A DNA stretch of 11,511 nt from an uncultured Lachnospiraceae bacterium (GCA_947003375.1 CAMQOJ010000082.1:1-11511), one strand, 5' to 3'. Counted from the first letter of the stretch, positions 1-6,472 are shown. Translations and numbers: made by a program. The notes: generated by a model not told the origin, from the sequence alone.

Positions 1-12
1 CCCTAAATCCAT
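1..12 (-). CDS. Possible first codons of the next gene of the operon (truncated by the window edge)
   Basis: On the minus strand an ATG lies at positions 12-10, followed by codons for Asp, Leu and Gly before the window ends. A good ribosome binding site, GGAAGG (24-19), stands 6 bases before it, and the ATG is 25 bases after the stop codon of the upstream gene. This spacing suggests the operon continues. In related Clostridia dusB regions are often followed by greA and lysS, but four codons cannot identify the gene, so no product is claimed. Confidence 0.3.
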
Positions 13-37
13 AGTATACCTTCCTTTTGGGGCAGTG

Positions 38-1168
38 TCAAGGCAGTACAGGGCAGTTGCATCTTTTTTGTGCGTTTTTCCATATCTCTTTCATGGAAAA
101 ATAAGTGATGTTCTTCCCCCTTGCCAGAATCCTGCGCCGCTTTTCCTCCACGGAGAGCATATCCAGCCACACGCTCCCCTCCGGGGCCGCCGACACCGCC
201 ATATAGGATTCCCCCGTGAAATCCACCACATTCACAGGCTCCCCGCAAAAGAGCCGCAGCCGCCTCAGAGCCGCCGCATCCTCCAGCAGCTGCAGCTCTA
301 TGGCCAGGCCGTACTCCGTGTAGAAGTCCTCCACAAAGGCGGACAGCTCCTCATCCCACTCCGCCTCCAGCAGCACCCAGCGCAGGCTCTTCATCCGCCT
401 GGCATGGGCTTCCAGCACCTCGGGCAGACCGGGGGCCGTGCCCAGTATCACGAAATGGGGCGGCGATGCCGATAGCCGCACTCCCTGGTAGAAGACCTGC
501 TCCGTCCAGAACCGCTCTGTATAGCCGTGGAATTCTTCCAGGGGAAGGTACTTGCGCCACAGGGCAGGCAGAATCTCCTGCATCCGGCCATCCCCCTCCC
601 TGCCGGCCTGGGGCCCTTCCGGCCTCTCCCGGTTTCTCTCCCTTGCCTGTCCGTCCCGCGGCCCTGTCAGAACCTTGCGGAGGCTGTCCTCATACACGCA
701 GCGGCAGCCGTCCATGTCCTGCGCAAGCTCTGCCACCTCTCTGGCAAGCCCGCGCGCCATCGCCTCCATCTCACCGATCAGCCCTTCCCTGGCGGCCAGC
801 CACCGAGCCTCCTCCTGTTCCCAGGCGAGCCTCCCGGCCCGCAGCTCCCGCTGCCGCTTCCGCAGATTCCGCTTCTGCCGCACAGCCCTCCAGGGACGGC
901 ACAGGGCAGAAACCAGGCCATGTCCGCCCACCGCTTCCGCCAGCCTGGAATCCTTTGAATCCCCGGCAGATTGATCTGCCCATTCCGGCATGTCCGCCCG
1001 GCCTTCCATACCCGCTCCCCGGGGCCTGGGGCCCAGCCTCCTCCCGAACCACTGCCCCTCGTCAACGTCCATCCCTATCCGTATCAGCAGATAGGCCTTC
1101 AGCCCCACAGGCTCTGTCTGCGGCCTCTCCAGGCCCCTTTTTCGATAAAAATACAATATGGTGTCCAT
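38..1168 (-). CDS. Unassigned 376-residue protein encoded directly after dusB
   Basis: I do not recognise this family. The ATG lies 18 bases after the dusB stop, so the two genes are almost certainly co-transcribed; the only Shine-Dalgarno-like sequence (TGAGG) overlaps the dusB stop and is weak. The protein starts with a short segment (1-33), then a low-complexity Gly/Arg stretch (about 40-80), then a very Arg-rich helix-forming region (about 92-165) that looks like a basic coiled coil, then a charged linker (170-195). The C-terminal part (about 200-365) looks like a folded alpha/beta domain: a hydrophobic strand followed by GTAPGLPE (243-250), a second strand (263-268), an acidic helix, VNVVDFTGE (312-320), and a basic helix ending in FSMKEIW (357-363). 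No signal peptide or membrane helix is visible. The Arg-rich middle could bind RNA or another acidic partner, but that is only inference. Long open frames on the opposite strand here are shadows caused by high GC. Confidence 0.8.
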   Translation of the reverse strand: MDTILYFYRKRGLERPQTEPVGLKAYLLIRIGMDVDEGQWFGRRLGPRPRGAGMEGRADMPEWADQSAGDSKDSRLAEAVGGHGLVSALCRPWRAVRQKRNLRKRQRELRAGRLAWEQEEARWLAAREGLIGEMEAMARGLAREVAELAQDMDGCRCVYEDSLRKVLTGPRDGQARERNRERPEGPQAGREGDGRMQEILPALWRKYLPLEEFHGYTERFWTEQVFYQGVRLSASPPHFVILGTAPGLPEVLEAHARRMKSLRWVLLEAEWDEELSAFVEDFYTEYGLAIELQLLEDAAALRRLRLFCGEPVNVVDFTGESYMAVSAAPEGSVWLDMLSVEEKRRRILARGKNITYFSMKEIWKNAQKRCNCPVLP

Positions 1169-1186
1169 GCCACAATATATGCGGCC

Positions 1187-2152
1187 TCACTGAAAAATAG
1201 TCTCCACTCCCGCAATCAGCTCTTCCATGGTTTCCATGGAGTTGATGGTCTGGCGGAACCGGGCGGAATGGGGCATGCCCGCCGTGTACCAGGCTAAATG
1301 CTTTCGCATCTCCCGCACGGCAGTGTATTCTCCCTTTGTCTTCAGCTGTAGGTCCGCGTGCTCCAGCACCATCCGCTTCTTCTCCTGCCCCTCCGGCGGC
1401 TCCGGCATCCTCCCGGTGTCCAGATAGCTGACGGTGTCCCGGAATATCCAGGGATTCCCCTGGGCCGCCCGGCCGATCATGACGCCATCGCACCCCGACT
1501 GTTCCAGCAGCTTTCCGGCGGCTTCCGGACTGTCCACGTCCCCGTTGCCGATTACAGGGATGCTCACGGCCTGCTTCACCCGGGCGATGATGTCCCAGTC
1601 CGCCCGGCCGCTGTAATACTGCTCCCTGGTGCGCCCGTGCACCGCAATGGCCGCCACGCCGCAGCTTTCCGCAATCCTGGCGATCTCCACGGCGTTGACG
1701 CTGTTCTCGTCAAAGCCTTTCCGAATCTTCACCGTCACAGGCTTGTCCACGGCCTTCACCAAGGCAGAGAGAATCTCCTCCACCAGCTTCGGCTCCTTCA
1801 TCAGAGCCGAGCCCTCCCCGTTGTTCACCACCTTGGGCACCGGGCATCCCATGTTGAAGTCCAAAATGGAGAAGGGGCGCTCCTCGATGCGCTTTGCCAT
1901 ATCCGCCAGGATCTTCGGATCCGAGCCGAAGAGCTGCAGAGAGGCCGGGACCTCCTCCGGATGGATCTCCAGAAGTTCCTCCGTATTTTTGTTGTTATAA
2001 AAAATGGCCTTGGCGCTGACCATCTCCATGCACACCAGCCCCGCTCCCATCCTGCGGCACAGCAGGCGGAAGGGCAGGTCCGTCACCCCTGCCATGGGGG
2101 CCAGTATCACGTTATTGTCCAGCGTCACATCGCCGATTGTAAGCTTTCCCAT
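1187..2152 (-). CDS. dusB: tRNA-dihydrouridine synthase B
   Basis: FMN-dependent enzyme that reduces specific uridines in tRNA to dihydrouridine using NADPH, acting in the cytoplasm. The 321-residue product is normal length for the family. Family motifs are clear: APMAGVTD (18-25, FMN site), NMGCPVPK (100-107) with the catalytic Cys103, the KIRKG lysine region (142-146), HGRTREQ (172-178), GNGD (202-205) and GRAAQGNPW (227-235). I chose the ATG at 2152 because AGAGGA lies 7 bases upstream and the protein then begins with the expected KLTIGDVTLDNNVILAPM. An in-frame ATG at 2197 would add 15 atypical residues and has a poor binding site. The gene follows coaX after a gap of about 205 bases that carries a LexA-like palindrome, and precedes an unassigned gene by 18 bases. 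The DusB subgroup call rests on motif pattern and synteny, not on a search. Confidence 0.95.
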   Translation of the reverse strand: MGKLTIGDVTLDNNVILAPMAGVTDLPFRLLCRRMGAGLVCMEMVSAKAIFYNNKNTEELLEIHPEEVPASLQLFGSDPKILADMAKRIEERPFSILDFNMGCPVPKVVNNGEGSALMKEPKLVEEILSALVKAVDKPVTVKIRKGFDENSVNAVEIARIAESCGVAAIAVHGRTREQYYSGRADWDIIARVKQAVSIPVIGNGDVDSPEAAGKLLEQSGCDGVMIGRAAQGNPWIFRDTVSYLDTGRMPEPPEGQEKKRMVLEHADLQLKTKGEYTAVREMRKHLAWYTAGMPHSARFRQTINSMETMEELIAGVETIFQ

Positions 2153-2206
2153 CGCCTTATCCTCTGTCCTCCCTGCATCCATTCCCGTTTGCCGCATTTC
2201 TTCAAG

Positions 2207-2235
2207 GCTATCAGAACATATGTTCTCTGTTGCAA
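2207..2235 (-). promoter_or_regulatory. Weak candidate promoter for dusB built around the palindrome
   Basis: On the minus strand TTGCAA (2235-2230) and GATAGC (2212-2207) are separated by exactly 17 bases. The -35 matches the sigma-A consensus at four of six positions and the -10 at three of six, so this would be a weak promoter. The 14-base palindrome occupies almost the whole spacer, the usual place for a repressor site. If real, dusB and the genes after it could be transcribed independently of argF-coaX. Confidence 0.3.
2213..2226. promoter_or_regulatory. LexA (DinR)-like operator palindrome upstream of dusB
   Basis: AGAACATATGTTCT is a perfect 14-base palindrome centred 67 bases before the dusB ATG. 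Its core, GAACATATGTTC, equals the core of the Bacillus-type LexA/DinR box (GAAC, four bases, GTTC; preferred form CGAACATATGTTCG); only the outermost base pair differs. It is the only such palindrome I noticed in the window. Binding by LexA is inferred; another regulator with a symmetric site is possible. Confidence 0.55.
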
Positions 2236-2357
2236 CGAAGCAGAAACGGCTCTCTTACTCTTTTACACGATTATCCACGGTTATAGGTCGCCCGCTTTCA
2301 GGCGCGCCGGGACTTCTGCCGCCCGATGCCCCATGTACGCGCGCTCACTGCCTGCGG

Positions 2358-3137
2358 TCAGCTTGCGGGCTTTCTGTTCTTCTCATAGAGAATCCTCAGC
2401 CCCTCCATGGTCAGGTGGCTGTCGTAGATGTCGATTGCCTCCGTCTCCTGGGCAATGAGCCTCCCCAGGCCTCCGGTGGCCACCACCTTCAGCTTCTTCA
2501 GGCCGCTCTCTTCCTTCACCTTCCTGATGATATACTCCGTCTGGCCGATCTGGCCGTACACCAGCCCAGCCTGCATGCTGCTGATGGTCTCCTGGGCCAG
2601 GATGGACTTGGGCTTGCGGATCTCTATCTTGGGCAGCTTGGCCGCCTGGGTCCAGAGGGCCTCGGAGCTGATTCCCAGACCCGGCGCCGTAATGCCCGCG
2701 GCGAATTCCCCCTTCTCCGTGATCAGGTCGTAGGTGGTGGCCGTAGCAAAATCCAGCACCAGTACCGGGCCGCCGTACTTTTCGTAGGCCGCCACCGCGT
2801 CCACGATGCGGTCCGCCCCGATGGCCCTGGGATCCTCGGTGACGATGCGGATGCCTGTCTTCATGCCCGGGCCCACGTTCATAGGGCGGGTCTTCGTATA
2901 GCGCACCAGCGCCCCCATGAGGGAGTGCATCACGTCAGGCACCACGCTGGCCACGATGGAGCCCTCCAGGTCGGTGGCTGCTATCCCCCGGTTCAGCAGT
3001 ATCTGGGTGATCAATACACCGTACTCGTCGGAAGTCCTGGGCATCTTGGTCATGATGCGGAAGGTGGCAAGCAGCGACTCCTTCTCGTACACGCCCAGCG
3101 CCATATTCGTATTGCCTACATCTATCACTAATATCAT
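2358..3137 (-). CDS. coaX: Type III pantothenate kinase
   Basis: Phosphorylates pantothenate with ATP, the first step of coenzyme A synthesis, in the cytoplasm. CoaX enzymes of the ASKHA fold are not inhibited by CoA and use a monovalent cation. The 259-residue length is typical. Visible motifs are DVGNTN (6-11, phosphate 1 loop), PGMKTGI (90-96, pantothenate pocket), GADRIVDAVAA (107-117, with the catalytic Asp109), DFATATTYD (129-137, phosphate 2), TGGLG (221-225, adenosine loop) and a C-terminal LTMEGLRILYEKN. The phosphate 2 motif has Ala130 where many family members carry Gly. The ATG at 3137 has AGAGGG a few bases upstream. It follows the GNAT gene by 146 bases, with a small hairpin just before its ribosome binding site, and precedes dusB, an arrangement consistent with Lachnospiraceae. 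Confidence 0.96.
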   Translation of the reverse strand: MILVIDVGNTNMALGVYEKESLLATFRIMTKMPRTSDEYGVLITQILLNRGIAATDLEGSIVASVVPDVMHSLMGALVRYTKTRPMNVGPGMKTGIRIVTEDPRAIGADRIVDAVAAYEKYGGPVLVLDFATATTYDLITEKGEFAAGITAPGLGISSEALWTQAAKLPKIEIRKPKSILAQETISSMQAGLVYGQIGQTEYIIRKVKEESGLKKLKVVATGGLGRLIAQETEAIDIYDSHLTMEGLRILYEKNRKPAS

Positions 3138-3151
3138 AATGCCCTCTTCCC

Positions 3152-3173
3152 TGTCTGCCTCTTTTCGCAGACA
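3152..3173 (-). other. Hairpin in the leader just upstream of the coaX ribosome binding site
   Basis: Read on the minus strand, TGTCTGC pairs perfectly with GCAGACA around the eight-base loop GAAAAGAG. It ends about 15 bases before the coaX ATG and abuts the GGGAAGAGGG ribosome binding region. No run of T follows, so it is not a terminator. It could affect translation or transcript processing, but a 7-bp stem in GC-rich DNA may also be chance. Confidence 0.35.
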
Positions 3174-3283
3174 CCGCCCCTGTCCGCACCGGCAGGCCGC
3201 AGCCAGCGGAGCCCCATTTTATGTCCCTCTGCATGCGCGCACGCTTTGGCCCATGACGTTCAAAACCGGTTGGGCCTGCGCAG

Positions 3284-3766
3284 CTACAGCTCCATCACCG
3301 CAACCACTTCTTCCCCGTCCATCTCCCCGGTCTCCCGGAATCCGAAGGAGTGATACAGCTCCCTGGCCACCGCATTCTCCGGCTCGTAGGACAGCCAGCA
3401 GTACTGCGCCTCTCCGCAGGGCCTCGTCCGTATGAAGTCCAGCGCAAGCTTCATGGCCTCCCGTCCGTATCCCCTGTGCTGATAGCGCTCATCTATCATG
3501 AACCGCCACAGATTGTAATTCTTCCGGGCAATCTCCGGCGGATTCTCCCAATACTCATCCGTTTCATATCCCACCATCAGGAAGCCTACAGCTTCGTCGT
3601 CATCATAAATGCCGAAGGGGAACGCGTATCCTCCTCCGGCGATCGTCGTGTAGGCCTCGATGATGCTCACGTCATTGCCCGCCACGAAGCTCTTCTGGTC
3701 CTCCCTGACGCGAAGCCCCAGGAGCTCCCAGACATTTTTTCCATTTACTTTCTCGATTCTCACCAT
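3284..3766 (-). CDS. GNAT-family N-acetyltransferase, similar in layout to BltD polyamine acetyltransferase
   Basis: Predicted to move an acetyl group from acetyl-CoA to an amine. The 160-residue protein has the GNAT core: strands and an FRM-like segment at 86-92 leading to the acetyl-CoA pyrophosphate loop QHRGYG (96-101), a following helix, and LYHSFGF (137-143) with the usual tyrosine at 138. The overall pattern, including the N-terminal segment and the end GEMDGEEVVAVMEL, resembles Bacillus BltD, a spermine/spermidine acetyltransferase, but the substrate cannot be read from sequence. I prefer the ATG at 3766 because GGTGA lies 5 bases upstream; a GTG at 3775 is in frame and would add three residues. 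It sits 52 bases after the DUF6145-like gene and 146 before coaX, so it is probably in the same transcript. Its presence between birA and coaX may be a lineage-specific insertion. Confidence 0.85.
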   Translation of the reverse strand: MVRIEKVNGKNVWELLGLRVREDQKSFVAGNDVSIIEAYTTIAGGGYAFPFGIYDDDEAVGFLMVGYETDEYWENPPEIARKNYNLWRFMIDERYQHRGYGREAMKLALDFIRTRPCGEAQYCWLSYEPENAVARELYHSFGFRETGEMDGEEVVAVMEL

Positions 3767-3818
3767 TTCCTTCACCCTGCCCGCTTTCTCCCGCTGTCTA
3801 TGCCATTTTCCACAAAAT

Positions 3819-4163
3819 CTATGTTAGATATCCCGAGACATCCTCTTTCAGGATGAACACCCTGTAATAAAGCTGCAGGGATTCGAACAGCTCCTGCCGC
3901 CGTCTCCTCATCTCGCCCACCAGCAGGCCGCTGCTGACCTCGTCATAGGTGATGTCGTCGTCATCGGCATTGGTCTCCAGCACCACGCTACCGTCCTCCT
4001 CAAAGGCTATGGCGAACACGCCGCCTACCTCCTGGGTGAACAGCACGCACAGGATGCGCAGCTCCTCCTGAATGGATTCCGGTATCCCGCTAAACTGCTC
4101 ATTGAAATAATATTTCTGCTCATAGGCATTGGCTGCGCACAGCACCAAATTCCCGCTCTCCAT
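3819..4163 (-). CDS. DUF6145-like small protein, function unknown
   Basis: A 114-residue acidic cytoplasmic protein with no signal peptide or membrane segment. Recognisable pieces are VLCAANAYEQKYYFNEQF (7-24), IQEELRILCVLFTQEVGG (31-48), a beta-like FAIAFEEDGSVVLET segment, an acidic loop rich in Asp (67-70), and a C-terminal helix with four successive arginines (86-89) followed by ELFESLQLYYRVF. From memory this pattern belongs to DUF6145, a family of uncharacterised Lachnospiraceae proteins; I could not run a profile search to confirm that. The start is well supported by GGAGGAGGAG just before the ATG. It lies 96 bases after birA and 52 before the GNAT gene. The steady neighbourhood with birA and coaX hints at a housekeeping role, but no activity is implied by any visible residue pattern. 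Confidence 0.85.
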   Translation of the reverse strand: MESGNLVLCAANAYEQKYYFNEQFSGIPESIQEELRILCVLFTQEVGGVFAIAFEEDGSVVLETNADDDDITYDEVSSGLLVGEMRRRRQELFESLQLYYRVFILKEDVSGYLT

Positions 4164-4259
4164 CTGTCTCCTCCTCCGGGACGCCCTCTTTTTCGTTTCC
4201 TCTACGCATCCCGGTTCCCTCTCCGCATCCTGCAGACAGGCTCCCTGATTCGGGCGGCT

Positions 4260-5240
4260 TCACACATACCCGTAAATCCCCCGCACAGACACCTCTCCGG
4301 CGTACACAGGCTCCACCGTGCCGTCCTCCCGCTCCACCAGCAGCTCGCCCGCAGGGTTGATGCCCCTGGAAATGCCCCGGTATTCTCCCTTTGGATCCAG
4401 GATGCGCACCTCGCCGTCCTTTCCGGCAAGCATCCCGTTATACCTCTCCAGAAGCCCGTCCAGGCTGCCGTCCCCGCGAAATATCCCATAATACGTCTCA
4501 AAGGCCTTCATCACATTGGCCGTGATTTCCGCCCTGGATACCGCGCATCCGCACTCCTGCTCCAGGCAGGACGCGGTCTGGACGATTTCCGGCGGAAAAT
4601 CCTGCCTGGCCACATTGATGCCTACCCCCATGACCACATAGTGGATGAAATCCCGCTCCGTGCTCATCTCCGCCAACATTCCGCAGACCTTTTTCCCGTT
4701 CACCACGATGTCATTGGGCCACTTGATGCAGGCCTCCAGGCCGCAGGTCTGCCGAATCCCCTCCGCCACCGCCAGCCCCATCACCAGCGTCACCATGGAG
4801 GCAAGCTCTACGCGGAAATCCGGCTTCAATATCAGAGTAAAGTACACATTCGTTCCCGGCGGGCTGCTCCAGGACCTGCCCCTGCGCCCCCGTCCGGCAG
4901 TCTGCATGTCCGCTACGATCAGGGTGCCCTCTCCGGCCCCGTTCTCCGCGTCCAGCTTGGCCTGGAGGTTTGTGGAGGCTAACTCCTCATAGAAGCGCAC
5001 CGGCTTTCCGGCCCATGCGGTGTCCATGCGGCTCTCCAGCTCATTGCGCCCATAGACCTGACGTTCGGATGCCAGCCGGTATCCCCGGTTCTGCACCGCT
5101 TCTATCTGATAGCCCTCTTTTTTCAATTGTCCCATGGCTTTCCACACCGCGGTGCGGGAGACGCCGAAGCGCTCGCACAGCTCCTGCCCCGACACATAGT
5201 CCTCCCGCTCCCGCAATAACGCCAATATCTTAGATTTCAT
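4260..5240 (-). CDS. birA: Bifunctional biotin-[acetyl-CoA-carboxylase] ligase and biotin repressor
   Basis: Activates biotin as biotinyl-5'-AMP and attaches it to a lysine of biotin carrier domains (acetyl-CoA or pyruvate carboxylase and similar); with its DNA-binding domain it can also repress biotin genes. The 326 residues contain an HTH_11-type winged helix (5-58; SGQELCERFGVSRTAVWK is the recognition region), the ligase domain (about 80-215) with AGRGRRGRSW (115-124, biotinyl-AMP loop), KWPND (173-177, catalytic Lys173) and GKKVCGMLAE (182-191), and a C-terminal SH3-like BPL_C domain (275-322). The start fits the family, but no strong Shine-Dalgarno site precedes it: the bases before the ATG read GATGTTCAGAG. 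Together with the 157-base gap after argF this suggests modest or regulated translation. No BirA-type operator (GTTAAC half-sites) is visible nearby, so its own targets lie elsewhere. Confidence 0.96.
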   Translation of the reverse strand: MKSKILALLREREDYVSGQELCERFGVSRTAVWKAMGQLKKEGYQIEAVQNRGYRLASERQVYGRNELESRMDTAWAGKPVRFYEELASTNLQAKLDAENGAGEGTLIVADMQTAGRGRRGRSWSSPPGTNVYFTLILKPDFRVELASMVTLVMGLAVAEGIRQTCGLEACIKWPNDIVVNGKKVCGMLAEMSTERDFIHYVVMGVGINVARQDFPPEIVQTASCLEQECGCAVSRAEITANVMKAFETYYGIFRGDGSLDGLLERYNGMLAGKDGEVRILDPKGEYRGISRGINPAGELLVEREDGTVEPVYAGEVSVRGIYGYV

Positions 5241-5397
5241 CTCTGAACATCCATTCCCATTCCCGGCTTCAATCCGGTATCCTCATTCCCCAGCGCATGA
5301 GCCCCTGAGCAGTCAGCCCTGGCTGTCCACCCCAGTCCTGCGTTGTCGTCAGTTTCCTCCGCCCTGTCCTGCCGCGGACATCAGGCACTGCGCCTCC
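5241..5397 (-). other. 157-base gap between argF and birA without a clear signal
   Basis: GC-rich spacer. I see no run of T behind a stem that would make a terminator after argF and no convincing -35/-10 pair for birA. A short inverted repeat, CAGCC-CT-GGCTG (5314-5325), is the only symmetry noticed and may be chance. The simplest reading is that birA is reached by readthrough from the argF promoter. Confidence 0.4.
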
Positions 5398-6387
5398 TCA
5401 TTCCCCTATCGTAGCCAGCATCACAGCCTTGATGGTATGCATCCGGTTCTCCGCCTCCTGGAACACCAGGGACTGGGGAGATTCGAACACCTCGTCCGTG
5501 ACCTCCATCTCATTGACGGCGAACCGCTCACCCATCTGTGCGCCGATTTTGGTATCCATATCGTGGAAAGCGGGCAGGCAGTGCATGAATATGGCCTTTT
5601 CCCCCGCGTTCTCCATGACGGCCCGGTTCACCTGATAGGGGGACAGCTCCCTGATGCGCTCCTCCCAGACTTCATCCGGCTCTCCCATGGACACCCATAC
5701 GTCCGTATAGACTACATCCCTGTCTTTCGTCCCCGCATCCACATCCTCCGTCAGCGTAATGCTGCCGCCGGTCTGAGCCGCGATCTCCCGGCACTGCGCC
5801 ACCAGACCCTCCTCCGGGAAGTATTTCGCCGTGGTGCAGGCCGTGAAGTGCATCCCCATCTTGGCGCAGGCCACCATCAGGGAATTGCCCATGTTGTAGC
5901 GGGCGTCCCCCATATAGGTCAGCCGTATCCCTTCCAGATGACCGAAGTGTTCCCTGATCGTCAGGAAATCCGCCAGCATCTGGGTAGGATGGAACTCATT
6001 GGTGAGCCCGTTCCACACAGGCACATTCGCGTACCTGGCCAGCTCCTCCACGATATCCTGCCCGAATCCCCGGTATTCGATTCCCTCGAACATGCCCGCC
6101 AGGACCCTGGCCGTGTCCGCGATGCTCTCCTTCTTGCCGATCTGGGAGCCCGAAGGATCCAGGTAGGTCGTCCCCATCCCCAGGTCGTGGGCCGCCACCT
6201 CGAAGGCGCATCTGGTGCGGGTGCTGGTCTTCTCGAAAATCAGCGCCACATTTTTCCCCCGCAGGGTGTCCACCGGAATCCCTTTTTTCTTCTTCTCCTT
6301 TAAATCCGCCGCCAGATCCAGCAGGTATGCGATCTCCTCCGTGGTAAAATCCAACAGCTTCAGAAAGTCCCGTCCCTTTAAATCCAT
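5398..6387 (-). CDS. argF: Ornithine carbamoyltransferase
   Basis: Condenses ornithine and carbamoyl phosphate to citrulline in arginine synthesis (the same fold, ArcB, runs in reverse in arginine breakdown). The 329-residue product has the expected motifs: STRTR (55-59, carbamoyl phosphate), DPSGSQIGKKES (77-88), FHPTQ (132-136), VWVSMGE (230-236, ornithine SMG loop) and HCLP (269-272, with the catalytic Cys270). I chose the ATG at 6387, giving MDLKGRDFLKLLDF, the normal family start; an in-frame TTG at 6444 would add 19 unusual residues. AGGACAGG precedes the ATG. No arcA, arcC or other arg gene is adjacent, so the anabolic name is a default, and a catabolic role cannot be excluded. It has its own promoter, directly after the terminator of the SPFH gene, and appears to be the first gene of the long leftward run. 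Confidence 0.95.
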   Translation of the reverse strand: MDLKGRDFLKLLDFTTEEIAYLLDLAADLKEKKKKGIPVDTLRGKNVALIFEKTSTRTRCAFEVAAHDLGMGTTYLDPSGSQIGKKESIADTARVLAGMFEGIEYRGFGQDIVEELARYANVPVWNGLTNEFHPTQMLADFLTIREHFGHLEGIRLTYMGDARYNMGNSLMVACAKMGMHFTACTTAKYFPEEGLVAQCREIAAQTGGSITLTEDVDAGTKDRDVVYTDVWVSMGEPDEVWEERIRELSPYQVNRAVMENAGEKAIFMHCLPAFHDMDTKIGAQMGERFAVNEMEVTDEVFESPQSLVFQEAENRMHTIKAVMLATIGE

Positions 6388-6425
6388 CTTCTCAACCTGT
6401 CCTTTTCTCTTTAATTTGTATAAAA

Positions 6426-6472
6426 CGGTATATCCCTCTTGCAAAATCCCATCTTCCGTAATAAATATACCG
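6426..6472. repeat. 8-bp inverted repeat flanking the argF -10 and start region
   Basis: CGGTATAT (6426-6433) and ATATACCG (6465-6472) are perfect inverse copies 31 bases apart. The upstream arm covers the -10 element (6469-6464); the downstream arm lies in the leader, about 55 bases before the argF ATG. Because one arm is upstream of the likely start site, a protein-binding pair is more plausible than an RNA hairpin. It does not fit the ArgR box consensus well. Confidence 0.45.

Noticed and set aside
35..1200. Long overlapping open frames on the plus strand opposite the unassigned gene
   Set aside because: They are Pro/Ser/Arg-rich shadow frames produced by GC-rich third positions of the minus-strand gene; no ribosome binding site, promoter or protein-like composition supports them.
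1358..3131. Plus-strand open frames of 366 and 375 codons opposite dusB and coaX
   Set aside because: They are His/Arg/Pro-rich, overlap clearly real genes in full and cross the intergenic gap; typical antisense shadows.
2935..3234. Minus-strand 99-codon frame overlapping the start of coaX
   Set aside because: It is out of frame with coaX, has low-complexity shadow composition, and coaX has the better binding site and family match.
3248..3276. GGCCCA/TGGGCC inverted repeat after the GNAT stop codon as a terminator
   Set aside because: Only 6 bp with a 17-base loop and no T-tract on the minus strand; not enough to call.
6388..6444. N-terminal extension of ArgF from a TTG codon
   Set aside because: It adds 19 residues absent from the family, starts at TTG and has no better binding site than the ATG at 6387.
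6458..6470. ArgR box at the argF promoter
   Set aside because: Only the central AT-rich core fits; the flanking TG and CA positions of the consensus are missing.
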